From contig NZ_LITU01000070.1 of the NCBI RefSeq assembly GCF_001280595.1, positions 239,150 to 303,149 on the forward strand: DNA of 64,000 bases. Direction: 5' to 3'. The stretch comes from Paenibacillus xylanivorans (GTDB lineage Bacteria; Bacillota; Bacilli; Paenibacillales; Paenibacillaceae). Below, in pieces: positions 8,778 through 17,579 of the stretch. Below the pieces are notes generated by a model. That model did no database searches, was not told where the DNA came from, and saw only the letters and a list, made by a program, of their open reading frames with translations. Numbering within the stretch: the first letter of the stretch is position 1; every line of letters starts with the position of its first letter. Made by a program: the position numbers and the translations under genes.

Positions 8778-9665
8778 ATGAAATACTTGAAGATTTCGAA
8801 TTGGGGCTACTCAGCGCAACGCATATTTATTATCTGTGCCTTCTCAATCATTCCGCTGGCACTGCTGTTCACGTTTGCTTATTTACCGGTCATTAACATG
8901 TTCAAATACAGCTTCACGGATTGGAACGGGTATAGCAAAAGGTTCGATTATGTTGGGTTTGAGAACTACACGCGGATATTCAGTGACCCTGAGTATTTTA
9001 AAGTGTTTATTGTCAGTCTGTATTATTTTGTGGCTACCTTCGTACAAATGTGTCTGGCCCTCTACTTTGCAACGATTCTGAGCTTCAAAATCCGAGGAAA
9101 AAACTTTTTCAAAGGCATATTGTTCTTTCCTTATCTGCTGAATGGCGTAGCCATCGGATTTATCTTCCTCTTTTTCTTCAAACCGGACGGGACCCTCGAT
9201 ACACTCATGCAGGCCGTAGGGCTTGGACAATACACCCAGCTTTGGCTTGGGAATCCGAACATTATTAACGTGTCGCTCGCAGGCGCATCGGTATGGAGAT
9301 ACATGGGCTTCAACTTCATCATCTTCCTGGGTGCGATCTCATCCATTCAAAAGGATGTCTATGAAGCGTCGGATATTGACGGGGCCAATCGCTGGCAGCA
9401 GTTCCGGCATATCATTCTGCCGAGCATTACGCGCATTCTGCAGCTCAACCTGATTTTGGCGATTAGCGGCGCAATCAGTGCGTTCGATATTCCATATATC
9501 ATGACAGATGGCTCCAACGGCAGTGAGACGTTTGTTATTCAGACCGTTCACCTCGCATTTAAGTACGGCAAGCTGGGCTTGGCGTCAGCGATGGCTGTTG
9601 TGCTGTTGTTTATTGTCATTCTTGTTACGCTGGTTCAGCGTGTCACCATGAAAGGGGAGGAATGA
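8778..9665 (+). CDS. ABC transporter permease, carbohydrate type (MalF-like)
   Basis: A 295-residue inner-membrane protein with six predicted hydrophobic segments. The permease-ATPase contact loop is present: EASDIDGANRWQQFRHIILPSI, seen as EASDIDGANRW then FRHIILP. A GTG at 8769 is in frame, but the ATG at 8778 is ten bases after GGAGG. N-terminal SIIPLALLFTFAYLPVINMF is typical of the MalF/UgpA partner. Its stop overlaps the start of the next permease. No ATPase gene is nearby, so a shared MsmX/MsmK-type ATPase must energise it. Confidence 0.9.
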   Translation: MKYLKISNWGYSAQRIFIICAFSIIPLALLFTFAYLPVINMFKYSFTDWNGYSKRFDYVGFENYTRIFSDPEYFKVFIVSLYYFVATFVQMCLALYFATILSFKIRGKNFFKGILFFPYLLNGVAIGFIFLFFFKPDGTLDTLMQAVGLGQYTQLWLGNPNIINVSLAGASVWRYMGFNFIIFLGAISSIQKDVYEASDIDGANRWQQFRHIILPSITRILQLNLILAISGAISAFDIPYIMTDGSNGSETFVIQTVHLAFKYGKLGLASAMAVVLLFIVILVTLVQRVTMKGEE

Positions 9666-10501
9666 ACGTGCACCCATTCAAATACACCCTTGCGAGCATC
9701 TTCAAATATGCTTCACTCATTCTCGCCGCGTTCATTGCGTTGGTACCCATCGTTGTTGTGCTGTTTGCATCGCTCAAAACCAATGCCGAATATGCGACCA
9801 GCAGTCCGCTTGCCCCACCAGCCAATTGGCTGAACTTTGCGAACTATACGAAGGCTTTTGTGGACGGCAACATGCTGGTCGGTTTCAAAAATACAATTAT
9901 CATCCTGATCATCTCCATCGTAGGCGCCACCTTAACGGGCTCCATGATTGCGTATGTGCTGGATCGTTTCAAATTCAAAGGCAAAAAAATTATGGTCGCA
10001 GCTTTCCTGCTCGCTACTCTGATTCCGAGTGTGACAACGCAGGTCGCCACATTCCAGATCATCAACGCACTCGACCTGTTCAACACCCGCTGGGCAGCCA
10101 TTGTCATGTATCTGGGTACAGATATCATCGCGGTGTATATTTTCCTGCAATTCCTGGGTTCCATCTCGAACGCACTGGATGAATCCGCCATGCTGGACGG
10201 TGCATCCTACTTCACGATTTATTGGAGAATCATTCTGCCACTGCTGAAACCGGCGATTGTAACGGTCATTATCGTAAAGGGTGTCAACATCTACAACGAC
10301 TTCTACACGCCGTTCCTGTACATGCCCAAGACAGACTTGCAGGTCATATCCACGGCTCTTTTCAAATTCAAGGGACCGTTCGGATCACAGTGGGAGGTTA
10401 TCAGCGCAGGTATTATGATCGCCATCATTCCAACGATGATTATCTTCCTGCTGCTACAGAAGTACATCTACAACGGCTTCGCACAAGGCTCCGTTAAATA
10501 A
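9662..10501 (+). CDS. ABC transporter permease, carbohydrate type (MalG-like)
   Basis: A 279-residue membrane protein, six hydrophobic segments, with the contact-loop motif ESAMLDGASYFTIYWRIILP and the usual C-terminal IYNGFAQGSVK ending of MalG-type permeases. It starts at ATG within ATGA shared with the previous gene, after AGGGGAGG. It is the second half of the transmembrane channel for the mannooligosaccharide importer. Confidence 0.92.
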   Translation: MNVHPFKYTLASIFKYASLILAAFIALVPIVVVLFASLKTNAEYATSSPLAPPANWLNFANYTKAFVDGNMLVGFKNTIIILIISIVGATLTGSMIAYVLDRFKFKGKKIMVAAFLLATLIPSVTTQVATFQIINALDLFNTRWAAIVMYLGTDIIAVYIFLQFLGSISNALDESAMLDGASYFTIYWRIILPLLKPAIVTVIIVKGVNIYNDFYTPFLYMPKTDLQVISTALFKFKGPFGSQWEVISAGIMIAIIPTMIIFLLLQKYIYNGFAQGSVK

Positions 10502-10524
10502 TAAACGAAGGGAGAAATGAAACG

Positions 10525-11562
10525 ATGACAGTTGTCGATACGAAACACGTACACATTGTTGGGGATGCATTGCCGAATATACCTTGGGAGGATAAACCGG
10601 AGGGAACAGAAGGACCGGTCTGGAGACACTCAGCCAACCCAGTCGTGCCGCGTAATCCGGTCAAGGGAGTTGCCCGTATTTTCAACAGTGCAGTCGTTCC
10701 TTATGAAGGGAAATTCATCGGGGTATTCCGCGCCGAAACGATTAACGGACGTCCGCACCTGCATATGGGATCGAGTGAGGATGGGTTGGAGTGGAATATC
10801 GAAGAGGAACGCATTACTTTTGTGGATGAGAAAGGCGATCCTTTCATGCCCAACTATGCTTATGACCCGCGTCTGGTGAAAGTGGAAGACACGTATTACA
10901 TCATCTGGTGTACCGATTTCTACGGAGCAGCGCTGGGCTTGGCGAAGACGGATGATTTCAAAACGTTTGTCCGGCTCGAAAATCCAATGCTGCCGTTCAA
11001 CCGCAATGGCGTGTTGTTTCCACGCAAAATCAATGACAATTATGTGATGTTGTCCAGACCAAGTGACAGCGGACATACGCCGTTCGGGGATATTTTCCTC
11101 AGCGAAAGCCCGGATCTTGTGTATTGGGGCAAACATCGTCATGTCATGAGCAAAGGCGGTCAAGGCTGGTGGCAATCGGTCAAAATTGGCGGCGGTCCTG
11201 CTCCGATTGAAACGTCCGAAGGCTGGCTGATGTTCTACCACGGCGTAACAGGTACGTGCAATGGCTTTGTCTACAGCATGGGTGCAGTCATTCTGGATCT
11301 GGATGAGCCGTCGAAAGTAAAATATCGTTCCTCCAACTTCGTACTGACACCGGAAAAGTGGTACGAGGAGCAAGGATTTGTGGACAATGTTATCTTCCCT
11401 TGCGCCACATTGCATGATGCGGAGACAGGACGGATCGCCATCTATTATGGGGCAGCCGACACATACGTTGGAGTGGCCTATACAACCGTCGAAGAGATTG
11501 TGAACTACGTCATTGAGACCGACGAAGTTATCCCCGGAGACCGTGAGGAAGGCAAGCTTTAA
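10525..11562 (+). CDS. GH130 beta-1,4-mannooligosaccharide phosphorylase
   Basis: A 345-residue GH130 enzyme, distinct from the one at 4734-5924 and closer to subfamily 2. It should remove mannose from the non-reducing end of imported mannooligosaccharides as mannose-1-phosphate. Visible features are ARIFNSAVVPYEGKFIGVFR (as ARIFNSAVV and GVFRAET), YAYDPRLV with Asp114 at the catalytic acid position, and KIGGGPAPIETSEGW. The start is an ATG after GAAGGGAG, 24 bases downstream of the permease. With no signal peptide it acts in the cytoplasm. The mannanase frame overlaps its 3' end only if the long version is used. Confidence 0.9.
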   Translation: MTVVDTKHVHIVGDALPNIPWEDKPEGTEGPVWRHSANPVVPRNPVKGVARIFNSAVVPYEGKFIGVFRAETINGRPHLHMGSSEDGLEWNIEEERITFVDEKGDPFMPNYAYDPRLVKVEDTYYIIWCTDFYGAALGLAKTDDFKTFVRLENPMLPFNRNGVLFPRKINDNYVMLSRPSDSGHTPFGDIFLSESPDLVYWGKHRHVMSKGGQGWWQSVKIGGGPAPIETSEGWLMFYHGVTGTCNGFVYSMGAVILDLDEPSKVKYRSSNFVLTPEKWYEEQGFVDNVIFPCATLHDAETGRIAIYYGAADTYVGVAYTTVEEIVNYVIETDEVIPGDREEGKL

Positions 11563-11599
11563 TTGGAATATTTATAGATGGAAGGGGCTTTACAGCGCA

Positions 11600-12547
11600 A
11601 TGCATATGGAATACATCAAGGGATTTACATTTGGCTGGATGAGTGGCAGGGGGGACTTCCGCAAGCCGGAAGCGAAAGAATCCTTGCGTCTGATGGCTGA
11701 ACGCACAGGCAGTTCGCATGTTATTTTTGCAATGGCGGCGCAGCAGGATCATCCGCAGGCTGTAGAGGTTAAATATGAGGGCGAACATATGGTGGAAGAT
11801 GATGAACTGGTGGACATGATACGTTACGCGCGCACGCTCGGACTGCGGGTCATTCTGAAACCAACCGTCAATTGCACCGATGGCACATGGCGGGCACACA
11901 TTAACTTCTTTGATATCGATGTGCCGTGTGAGCCGAAATGGAAAGACTGGTTCCGCAGTTATACCACGTATCAGAAGCACTATGCAGCCATTGCAGAGCG
12001 AGAGAAATGCGAGATGTTTATTGTAGGCTGTGAGATGGTGCAGTCTGAGCGTCGGAGTGAGGAATGGCGCGAGGTCATCGCGGGAGTGCGTGAAGTATAT
12101 TCCGGGCTTGTATCCTACAACACCGACAAGTACCAGGAAGGCCATGTGAAATGGTGGGATGCTGTGGACGTGATCTCGTCGAGCGGGTACTATCCCATCG
12201 GAGACTGGGAAGTGCAGCTGGATCGGATTGAACAGGTCATTGCACCCTACGGCAAACCTTTCTTCTTCGCGGAAGCGGGTTGCCCTAGCCGCAGTGGATC
12301 GGCGCAGGTACCGAACGACTGGGGCTTGGTAGGTGAGGTCAGCGCGAAAGAGCAGGAGCAGTTCTATAAAGCCATGTTCTGTCATGCAAGTAAGCGGGAG
12401 TGGGTACGCGGCTTTGGTCTGTGGGACTGGAGCGCGCATCTGTATCAGGAGAAGGATGCCCTGAACGATGATGGATACGGAGTTTACGGTAAACCAGCCG
12501 AGAGGGTTATTCGCCAATTTTATCAAGATGTTGCAGTGAAAGCCTGA
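11600..12547 (+). CDS. Intracellular beta-1,4-mannanase, glycoside hydrolase family 113
   Basis: A 315-residue GH113-type enzyme. It begins YIKGFTFGWMSG, as in this family, and has ILKPTVNCTDGTWRAHI, VGCEMVQSERR with Glu145 as probable acid/base, and KPFFFAEAGCPS with Glu225 as probable nucleophile. The frame is open upstream into the phosphorylase gene, but only residues from the ATG at 11600 (or 11606) fit the family and follow a GGAAGGGG site. No signal peptide is present, so it trims imported oligosaccharides rather than polymeric mannan. Last gene of the transporter operon. Confidence 0.9.
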   Translation: MHMEYIKGFTFGWMSGRGDFRKPEAKESLRLMAERTGSSHVIFAMAAQQDHPQAVEVKYEGEHMVEDDELVDMIRYARTLGLRVILKPTVNCTDGTWRAHINFFDIDVPCEPKWKDWFRSYTTYQKHYAAIAEREKCEMFIVGCEMVQSERRSEEWREVIAGVREVYSGLVSYNTDKYQEGHVKWWDAVDVISSSGYYPIGDWEVQLDRIEQVIAPYGKPFFFAEAGCPSRSGSAQVPNDWGLVGEVSAKEQEQFYKAMFCHASKREWVRGFGLWDWSAHLYQEKDALNDDGYGVYGKPAERVIRQFYQDVAVKA

Positions 12548-12570
12548 ACCTCAAAAAATCAAAAAAAACA

Positions 12571-12601
12571 ATGGACAACCAACCTGGGTTTGGTTGTCCA
12601 T
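12571..12601 (-). terminator. Stem-loop after the mannan operon
   Basis: ATGGACAACCAA pairs perfectly with TTGGTTGTCCAT. The T-run lies on the minus-strand side (complement of the A-rich 12551-12570), so it is a proper terminator for leftward transcription and may also stop the rightward mannan operon. Confidence 0.65.
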
Positions 12602-12702
12602 TCCGTGTGGTGAACGAAGCGGATAGATTTAAGTGTCTGATGTAATTAGATAAAATAATAACCAAATGATATATTTTTTTACAATTCTCCTGAGAAAGTT
12701 TA

Positions 12703-12742
12703 TTAATAAAAATCAACCCTTATTTTTATACAAGGGTTGATT
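12703..12742 (-). terminator. Terminator for the leftward protease operon
   Basis: AATCAACCCTT (12711-12721) pairs with AAGGGTTGATT (12732-12742). On the minus strand the stem is followed by TTTTTATT. Confidence 0.75.
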
Positions 12743-12830
12743 CAAATGTTTACTTGATATCAAACTTTACTTTATTGCGAATCGTCGACTTTTGATTGAT
12801 AGGTGAACCGTTTTATTGCGTTCTACAATC

Positions 12831-13418
12831 TCAAAAGTTGTACTTCTCTTTCACCGAATTTTTTAGTTTTACATAATCATAATTTTCAAGCTCGAAATGT
12901 TCCATTCTGTTTGATATTTGATTTTCACCATTAGGGCTCATCTTATATTTCCCGTGATATACAGCGATAGGAAGATATTTTTCTTCATTTTCTTTTTTTA
13001 CTAAAAATAGAAGATACTTTGCTCCCTCTTCTGACATCTCATATCCTTCAGAGATCAAAACCTCATTTTCATTAAAAAATGCATATGGTTCATTAACAGT
13101 AATGATATCTTTTTCTGTATTATCAGAATTATTCATATAAACTGTTTCTACTTCAAATTTGCTCTCTGTCCAGTAGTATAAAGGGAAATCCCCATCCATT
13201 ATTACCTGATTAATTTTTTCATCTGTTGCTTTTGCCTCAACGATCAAATCAGCTTTTTTTTCTAGTTCAGCTACATCATCATATGTTCTCTCAAAAGCAT
13301 CGTGCGCTTCATAAAACACCAGTTCGTCTGGGCTACCTGCGCTGATAAAATGACTTGAAGTTAAAAAAATTGTAAGACCTGCAAGAACTGTTAAAAGTAT
13401 AAGTTTGTGTTTTCTCAT
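12831..13418 (-). CDS. Secreted or membrane-anchored protein of unknown function
   Basis: A 195-residue protein with an N-terminal signal sequence or anchor (RKHKLILLTVLAGLTIFLTSS). The rest is acidic, with EKKADLIVEAKAT, a run of short strands, and KYLLFLVKKENEEKYLPIA near 130-150. I do not recognise a named domain; the ADLIVEA-to-YLLFLV pattern resembles small beta-barrel proteins seen beside secreted proteases. The ATG follows AGGAGGGG. It starts 11 bases after the matrixin gene on the same strand, so they form a two-gene operon and may act together (inhibitor, chaperone or immunity partner are guesses). It is AT-rich relative to the window. Confidence 0.7.
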   Translation of the reverse strand: MRKHKLILLTVLAGLTIFLTSSHFISAGSPDELVFYEAHDAFERTYDDVAELEKKADLIVEAKATDEKINQVIMDGDFPLYYWTESKFEVETVYMNNSDNTEKDIITVNEPYAFFNENEVLISEGYEMSEEGAKYLLFLVKKENEEKYLPIAVYHGKYKMSPNGENQISNRMEHFELENYDYVKLKNSVKEKYNF

Positions 13419-13429
13419 CTGATCCCCTC

Positions 13430-13990
13430 CTAATTTCCATAAATAGCTTTAATAGCTGCATTGTCATCCCAAATTCTTGCTTCATTTGAACTACCAATAC
13501 TTTCATACATTAAGGCATTGGTAACAGCTGAGTGATTTATACCCAAAGAATGGCCTACTTCATGAGCCATTACGGCACTTATTCTTTGGTTATTATATTT
13601 TTTTGATACTGGATCATTAATCCGTATTCTTGATGCAGCATAGTTACAATCCCAACAGGCTGTTACCTGTCCTAACCAATTCCTACTATAGTTTAAAGCA
13701 TCTGCGTAAACGCCATCTTTATTAATATCCCCAGCATATATTTTTATTTCTGCGCTACTTTCAGTGCTAGTTGATGAAATAGAAACTTTTGAGCTGACTC
13801 CATTCCAATTAGTCAAACCATTATCTGTAGAACTACTATAACCATAGCTTGTAACAGATTGATCTTTCCAGTATTTCAGAGAACCTGGGTTAGACCAACT
13901 ACCTCCGTACAAACCATAGGCGTACGTTATGCTGCTAGAGATTAAGAATACTAATAACATTGGTACCACTACCCTCGCAATTTTTTTCAT
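13430..13990 (-). CDS. Secreted matrixin-like zinc metalloprotease
   Basis: A 186-residue protein with a signal peptide (KKIARVVVPMLLVFLISSSITYAYG). The zinc-binding motif HEVGHSLGINH (HExxHxxGxxH) lies near residues 142-152 and is followed by ALMYESI, a plausible Met-turn, which defines a small metzincin of the matrixin type. Two cysteines in TACWDCNYA may form a disulphide or propeptide switch. There is no long propeptide, so it is short compared with animal matrixins but normal for bacterial ones. AGGAGG precedes the ATG. First gene of a two-gene leftward operon in an AT-rich pocket. Confidence 0.88.
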   Translation of the reverse strand: MKKIARVVVPMLLVFLISSSITYAYGLYGGSWSNPGSLKYWKDQSVTSYGYSSSTDNGLTNWNGVSSKVSISSTSTESSAEIKIYAGDINKDGVYADALNYSRNWLGQVTACWDCNYAASRIRINDPVSKKYNNQRISAVMAHEVGHSLGINHSAVTNALMYESIGSSNEARIWDDNAAIKAIYGN

Positions 13991-14151
13991 GTTTACCTCC
14001 TGTAAATTTGGGTTAAAATATCTTTTATTCTATATTATTCTATTATTTTGCATAATTCAAATATATTTACATTAAATCTCAAATGAATGTAACTATTTAG
14101 TTATTCATACGTCTAATATTAGGAAATAAAATAATGAAGGGGTGGGTTATT

Positions 14152-14505
14152 TTGAATAAAATTATTTTGGGGTGCATAGTGGCTGTAATAATAGTCTTGA
14201 GCGGCTGTTCAACAAATCAAGAGAATGATATTTCATTAGATAAAGAACAATCGTATGTACCAATGGTGAATTTAAATGGAACCATTTATTCCTCGTATAG
14301 CTTAACAAAACAAGAAAAATATACAGCAGGTGAAGTACTTGGAAAAATCAAAAAAAGGGTACCATCCTCTGATATCCAAAAGGAAAATTTAACCTCCAAT
14401 TATTACGATGAAGGAACTGTTATTTATAATGTCAGCGAGGATAAAGAGATATTTCTAATTGAAGAATCACCTGGTGTTTATTCCGTTCTAAAAAAATTAG
14501 AGTAA
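14152..14505 (+). CDS. Small lipoprotein of unknown function
   Basis: A 117-residue protein if started at TTG 14152, which is well spaced after AAGGGG; an in-frame ATG at 14134 overlaps that ribosome site. Signal peptide NKIILGCIVAVIIVLSGC ends in a lipobox (LSGC), followed by a Ser/Asn-rich linker and a small domain with YVPMVNLNGTIY and EKYTAGEVLGKIKKRV. I do not recognise the family; the layout resembles small lipoproteins carrying one inhibitor-like or stalk-like beta domain. AT-rich like the neighbouring protease pair and divergent from it. Confidence 0.75.
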   Translation: MNKIILGCIVAVIIVLSGCSTNQENDISLDKEQSYVPMVNLNGTIYSSYSLTKQEKYTAGEVLGKIKKRVPSSDIQKENLTSNYYDEGTVIYNVSEDKEIFLIEESPGVYSVLKKLE

Positions 14506-14868
14506 TGTTTGAATCTGCGACAGATAAAAGCCTTCAACATTCTCCCAGACCCACTTTACTGAGTTTAAGAAGTCCATATGCTTTCCTGTCATCTTAGTAC
14601 TCGTGTAAAACATCTTTAGTTCAACTTATATTGAGTAAATTCCGCGATTTCTGATCAAACGTTGCAGTTGTTTCTTGAACTGTAGATGGAACATTTTTCA
14701 AACCTGTGCTGTGAGATACGAACAATGCGAATGCAACTTTTGATGCAACCAAATCCAATAATATCCAGTATTTCTCCATCTACATCAATGCTGTGGATGC
14801 AAGCCAGCCTGTCTCGGGCACATTGGTTTTGATAATATCCGTGCTGTGAGCAAGCAATAGGCAAAAAG
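14506..14868. other. Non-coding stretch with a repeat remnant
   Basis: No credible gene was found between the lipoprotein and the stalk-protein terminator; the one 69-codon minus-strand frame has no ribosome site and an unnatural Cys/His/Ile-rich composition. The segment 14585-14631 resembles 36164-36212 (25 of 29 bases in the best part), so this may be decayed repeat or mobile DNA. Confidence 0.45.
14585..14631 (+). repeat. Partial copy of an intergenic repeat
   Basis: GTGTAAAACATCTTTAGTTC and the nine bases after it (14603-14631) match 36184-36212 at 25 of 29 positions; weaker similarity extends upstream to 14585. Only the distal end of the larger 36 kb element is present here. Confidence 0.5.
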
Positions 14869-14899
14869 AAGAACCTACCATCTTCGCGGGTAGGTTCTT
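14869..14899 (-). terminator. Terminator of the stalk-protein gene
   Basis: AAGAACCTACC pairs with GGTAGGTTCTT over 11 bases. On the minus strand the stem runs into TTCTTTTTG, which fits the leftward gene ending at 14978. Confidence 0.75.
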
Positions 14900-14977
14900 A
14901 AAGTGCCTTTTTCGACTATGGGGAATCTGTAATTAGATACTTCAAAATTCTTTGATTCTTATGGAACAACTTTCGAA

Positions 14978-16684
14978 TTAATGAAGGGGAATGGTGTAAA
15001 ACGTACGTTTTCCATCCACGTTGGTATACCAGATGATGCGGTTATCGATGACAATGGGATCCGTTTCAGATAATACATAGTGAGGTAAGCTTTGGATTTC
15101 CCCTAATGTATTGCCTTTTCCGTCAATCTCAACATATTTGACATCATGGGGATGGTTATTCATATCGAATTCTTGCCAAAGAACGATCATGTTATCGTCA
15201 GAACGTTTGATCAATTTCGGTATAGAAGCCATATGGTCGCTTCCAATATATTTACTCAAGGTAACCTGTTTTGCAGCAGAGCTATTAAAATTGGCTTTGG
15301 GCATCAGGCTAAGAATAATATCCCGTTGATCTCGGGGTAACCCAACCATCTCGTAGGAAGTATACTCTGTTACATAAGAGTGATCTATGGAGTTCATAGC
15401 AACCATATAATAGTCATTGGACATTTCAAAGCCTCCGAGAGATACTCCCGTCGTGTTTGCACCAATTCTGCCTGGAATCTTGAATAAGTCTGCCTCGGTA
15501 TAATTCGATCCATTACCCCGATGAACAACAATAGAGCGAGGGTAGGCATCTCCATGATCCACAAGGACAGGTGTGCTCCCATCGAACTGTACATATTGAT
15601 CAAAGGAATGGCTCACATGATTCTTCTGAAATTGACCCAGGTCATTTGAGACAGTCATTGTTGAAGTATTTACTTGAATCGTTAACTGAGACTGATGGTT
15701 AAGTCCGTCCGATGTAGTATAACGTTTGCGTGCGGTGTGGAAGATGAGTGTATTCTCACGCTCCGCCATTCTCCCCGATCCGTGAGCGAACGGTTCTATA
15801 GTATAGCTTTCTCCACCTTTGATCGACAGACTATCCAACCGCTTGAAGTTTTTGTCATATCGAACGATACGGATAACTTCCTTATCATCGTTTTCTTCTT
15901 TATTTTCCTGTCCAAAGGCAATATAGTTGTAGATTTTACCGCTATAGAACCCTCCAAACAACGGAAGTTCCAAATCAACCTTATGATTCTCGATTAGTTC
16001 GAAATTGGTATTGTAAGTCTCAATGGTCACTCCTTGGTTGGCCTCGACCACACTAACCGTTTGATCCGCGTTATTAATGAGATAGGAGAGGATCGGGCTC
16101 TTCCATCTTGGGAATTCAGATGATATGACATTGTCATTGATGTTGAATGTAATGTTTGCACGATATGTATTCTCAACGGCTTTGGAAAAAATATTAATCT
16201 GATTGGAGGTTTCATCGAACTCAACTTCAAAAGGTATTTGTGCAGCTAAATCTCTAAGTTGAAAATAATTAGATCCATCTATATTGTATGCTTTAAGTTG
16301 TTGAGGAGCTCCATTAACGATTACTTTGGCATTTGACAAAATAGCCGTGTAGCTCTTGTTTGAAGAGTAGGACGTTTGTTTAATCGAATCATCAGGAGTA
16401 TAAGACTGTTCCTTCACGATCTCGATCGCGTTGGTTCCCGTATTCCATGTGACATCAAACTCACTTGTTGTTCCTGATAAATGCTTGGAAATATCTCTTA
16501 GACTGTAATAGTTGCTTCCTGCAATATTGAAACCGGATAATCGTATTGTTTTTCCATTCACAGTAACCTTGCTTTTGGTAACACTAGCTTCGGCTTTTAC
16601 CTTAACAGAATTGGCGTAGGTAGATGTGCTCGAAGCTGGAAAAGCTACGAATAAAGCCAATAGTACGAACCATATCTTTCTCAT
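14978..16684 (-). CDS. Secreted protein with two copper-amine-oxidase-like stalk domains
   Basis: A 568-residue protein with a signal peptide (WFVLLALFVAFPASSTSTYA). Two tandem stalk domains follow: KVTVNGKTIRLSGFNIAGSN with YYSLRDISKHL (about 38-95), and KVIVNGAPQQLKAYNIDGSN with YFQLRDLAAQI (about 118-165). Such domains are common on extracellular Paenibacillus proteins and hold enzymes or sensors at the surface. The remaining 400 residues form repeated beta strands (for example IYNYIAFGQENKE, SLGGFEMSNDYYMV, IDNRIIWYTNVDG) and are probably a beta-propeller. GGAGGATC precedes the ATG. Single gene; function unknown, perhaps surface sensing or binding. Confidence 0.85.
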   Translation of the reverse strand: MRKIWFVLLALFVAFPASSTSTYANSVKVKAEASVTKSKVTVNGKTIRLSGFNIAGSNYYSLRDISKHLSGTTSEFDVTWNTGTNAIEIVKEQSYTPDDSIKQTSYSSNKSYTAILSNAKVIVNGAPQQLKAYNIDGSNYFQLRDLAAQIPFEVEFDETSNQINIFSKAVENTYRANITFNINDNVISSEFPRWKSPILSYLINNADQTVSVVEANQGVTIETYNTNFELIENHKVDLELPLFGGFYSGKIYNYIAFGQENKEENDDKEVIRIVRYDKNFKRLDSLSIKGGESYTIEPFAHGSGRMAERENTLIFHTARKRYTTSDGLNHQSQLTIQVNTSTMTVSNDLGQFQKNHVSHSFDQYVQFDGSTPVLVDHGDAYPRSIVVHRGNGSNYTEADLFKIPGRIGANTTGVSLGGFEMSNDYYMVAMNSIDHSYVTEYTSYEMVGLPRDQRDIILSLMPKANFNSSAAKQVTLSKYIGSDHMASIPKLIKRSDDNMIVLWQEFDMNNHPHDVKYVEIDGKGNTLGEIQSLPHYVLSETDPIVIDNRIIWYTNVDGKRTFYTIPLH

Positions 16685-16871
16685 TTTCGTGATCCTCCAT
16701 GCTTTTGTGATGTTATAAGACGGCCATTGAATCTATGGATACCTCCTTTTATGGCAACACTGTCACAACGTCTTATTTTAAGCGTACTATCCATATTATG
16801 GAAGGATACAATTGGGTATTTTCTAAGCGATGGAGGATGTACATTCTGATAGAATTTTAGGATTAACTAAC

Positions 16872-17450
16872 TTAAATCATCTTCTGTCCAATCTGCTCAA
16901 TCTTCTCCAACCATTTCTTTCTCTGTTCCTCGGACTGTTTGCCCACCAGATCTACAGGTGTTATGCGCACAGGTTTGATGCCTGTCAGAGCAAAGGTGGA
17001 GATCTTCATCATTTTGTGTGCGGGCTCACCCTGAAACCATTTGTAGTACCAGCTCGGACCATCCATTGTGGTGATCATGCGAGCCGTACGGCCTTTGAGC
17101 AGCTGATCCGGGAAAAGTTTACCTTTGTGATATTTGAAGGCATAGCCTGGCATGAAGATGCGGTCGATGAATCCTTTGAACAAAGCTGGCGGTCCTCCCC
17201 ACCAAATCGGGAATACCCATACCAAATGCTCTGCCCACTTAATAGCCTCTTGGGCTTCCAGCAAGTCCGGTTCAAGCGGCAGTTTATTTCGATATCCACC
17301 AGCTAAATTCATATTGAATTCCAGCTCGTTCAGGGTGATCATGCGGACTTCTGCACCAGATGAGACAGCACCTTTTCGGTATGCTTCGGCGAGAGCGCCG
17401 TTGTAGCTAGGAGAGACGGGATTGCCTTGGATAATTAATATTTTTTTCAT
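16872..17450 (-). CDS. NAD(P)H-dependent oxidoreductase, flavodoxin-like quinone reductase family
   Basis: A 192-residue flavodoxin-fold enzyme of the NQO1/MdaB type that would reduce quinones or similar electrophiles by two electrons. It shows KKILIIQGNP at the FMN phosphate loop, HLVWVFPIWWGGPPALFKG (as VFPIWWGGPPALFKGFIDR) and TTMDGPSWYYKW for flavin binding. GTG 17462 is in frame, but the ATG at 17450, ten bases after GGAAG, is a better start. Its promoter carries a near copy of the operator found in front of the neighbouring TetR gene, so it is probably induced by the compound that TetR senses. Confidence 0.88.
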   Translation of the reverse strand: MKKILIIQGNPVSPSYNGALAEAYRKGAVSSGAEVRMITLNELEFNMNLAGGYRNKLPLEPDLLEAQEAIKWAEHLVWVFPIWWGGPPALFKGFIDRIFMPGYAFKYHKGKLFPDQLLKGRTARMITTMDGPSWYYKWFQGEPAHKMMKISTFALTGIKPVRITPVDLVGKQSEEQRKKWLEKIEQIGQKMI

Positions 17451-17474
17451 GAAGGATGACACTTCCTGACTATT

Positions 17475-17494
17475 TTAGTTAATGAACACTAACC
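17475..17494. promoter_or_regulatory. TetR-type operator upstream of the oxidoreductase
   Basis: AGTTAATGAACACTAACC (17477-17494) matches the operator at 18179-18196 (rule AGTTAGTGATCACTNACT) in most positions, 25 bases before the ATG. Confidence 0.65.
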
Positions 17495-17579
17495 TCATGT
17501 ACAAAAAGAAAAGGTCACGAATGACCCGGTAATCGATCAGAATTTTCTGACGGTTTATTGACGATTGTTCTTTTTCTTT

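Noticed and set aside
11528..12526. A 332-codon minus-strand frame opposite the mannanase.
   Set aside because: Shadow of a confidently identified GH113 gene; no start signal or recognisable motifs.
14655..14864. A 69-codon minus-strand frame that might be a transposase remnant.
   Set aside because: No transposase motif could be recognised and there is no ribosome site.
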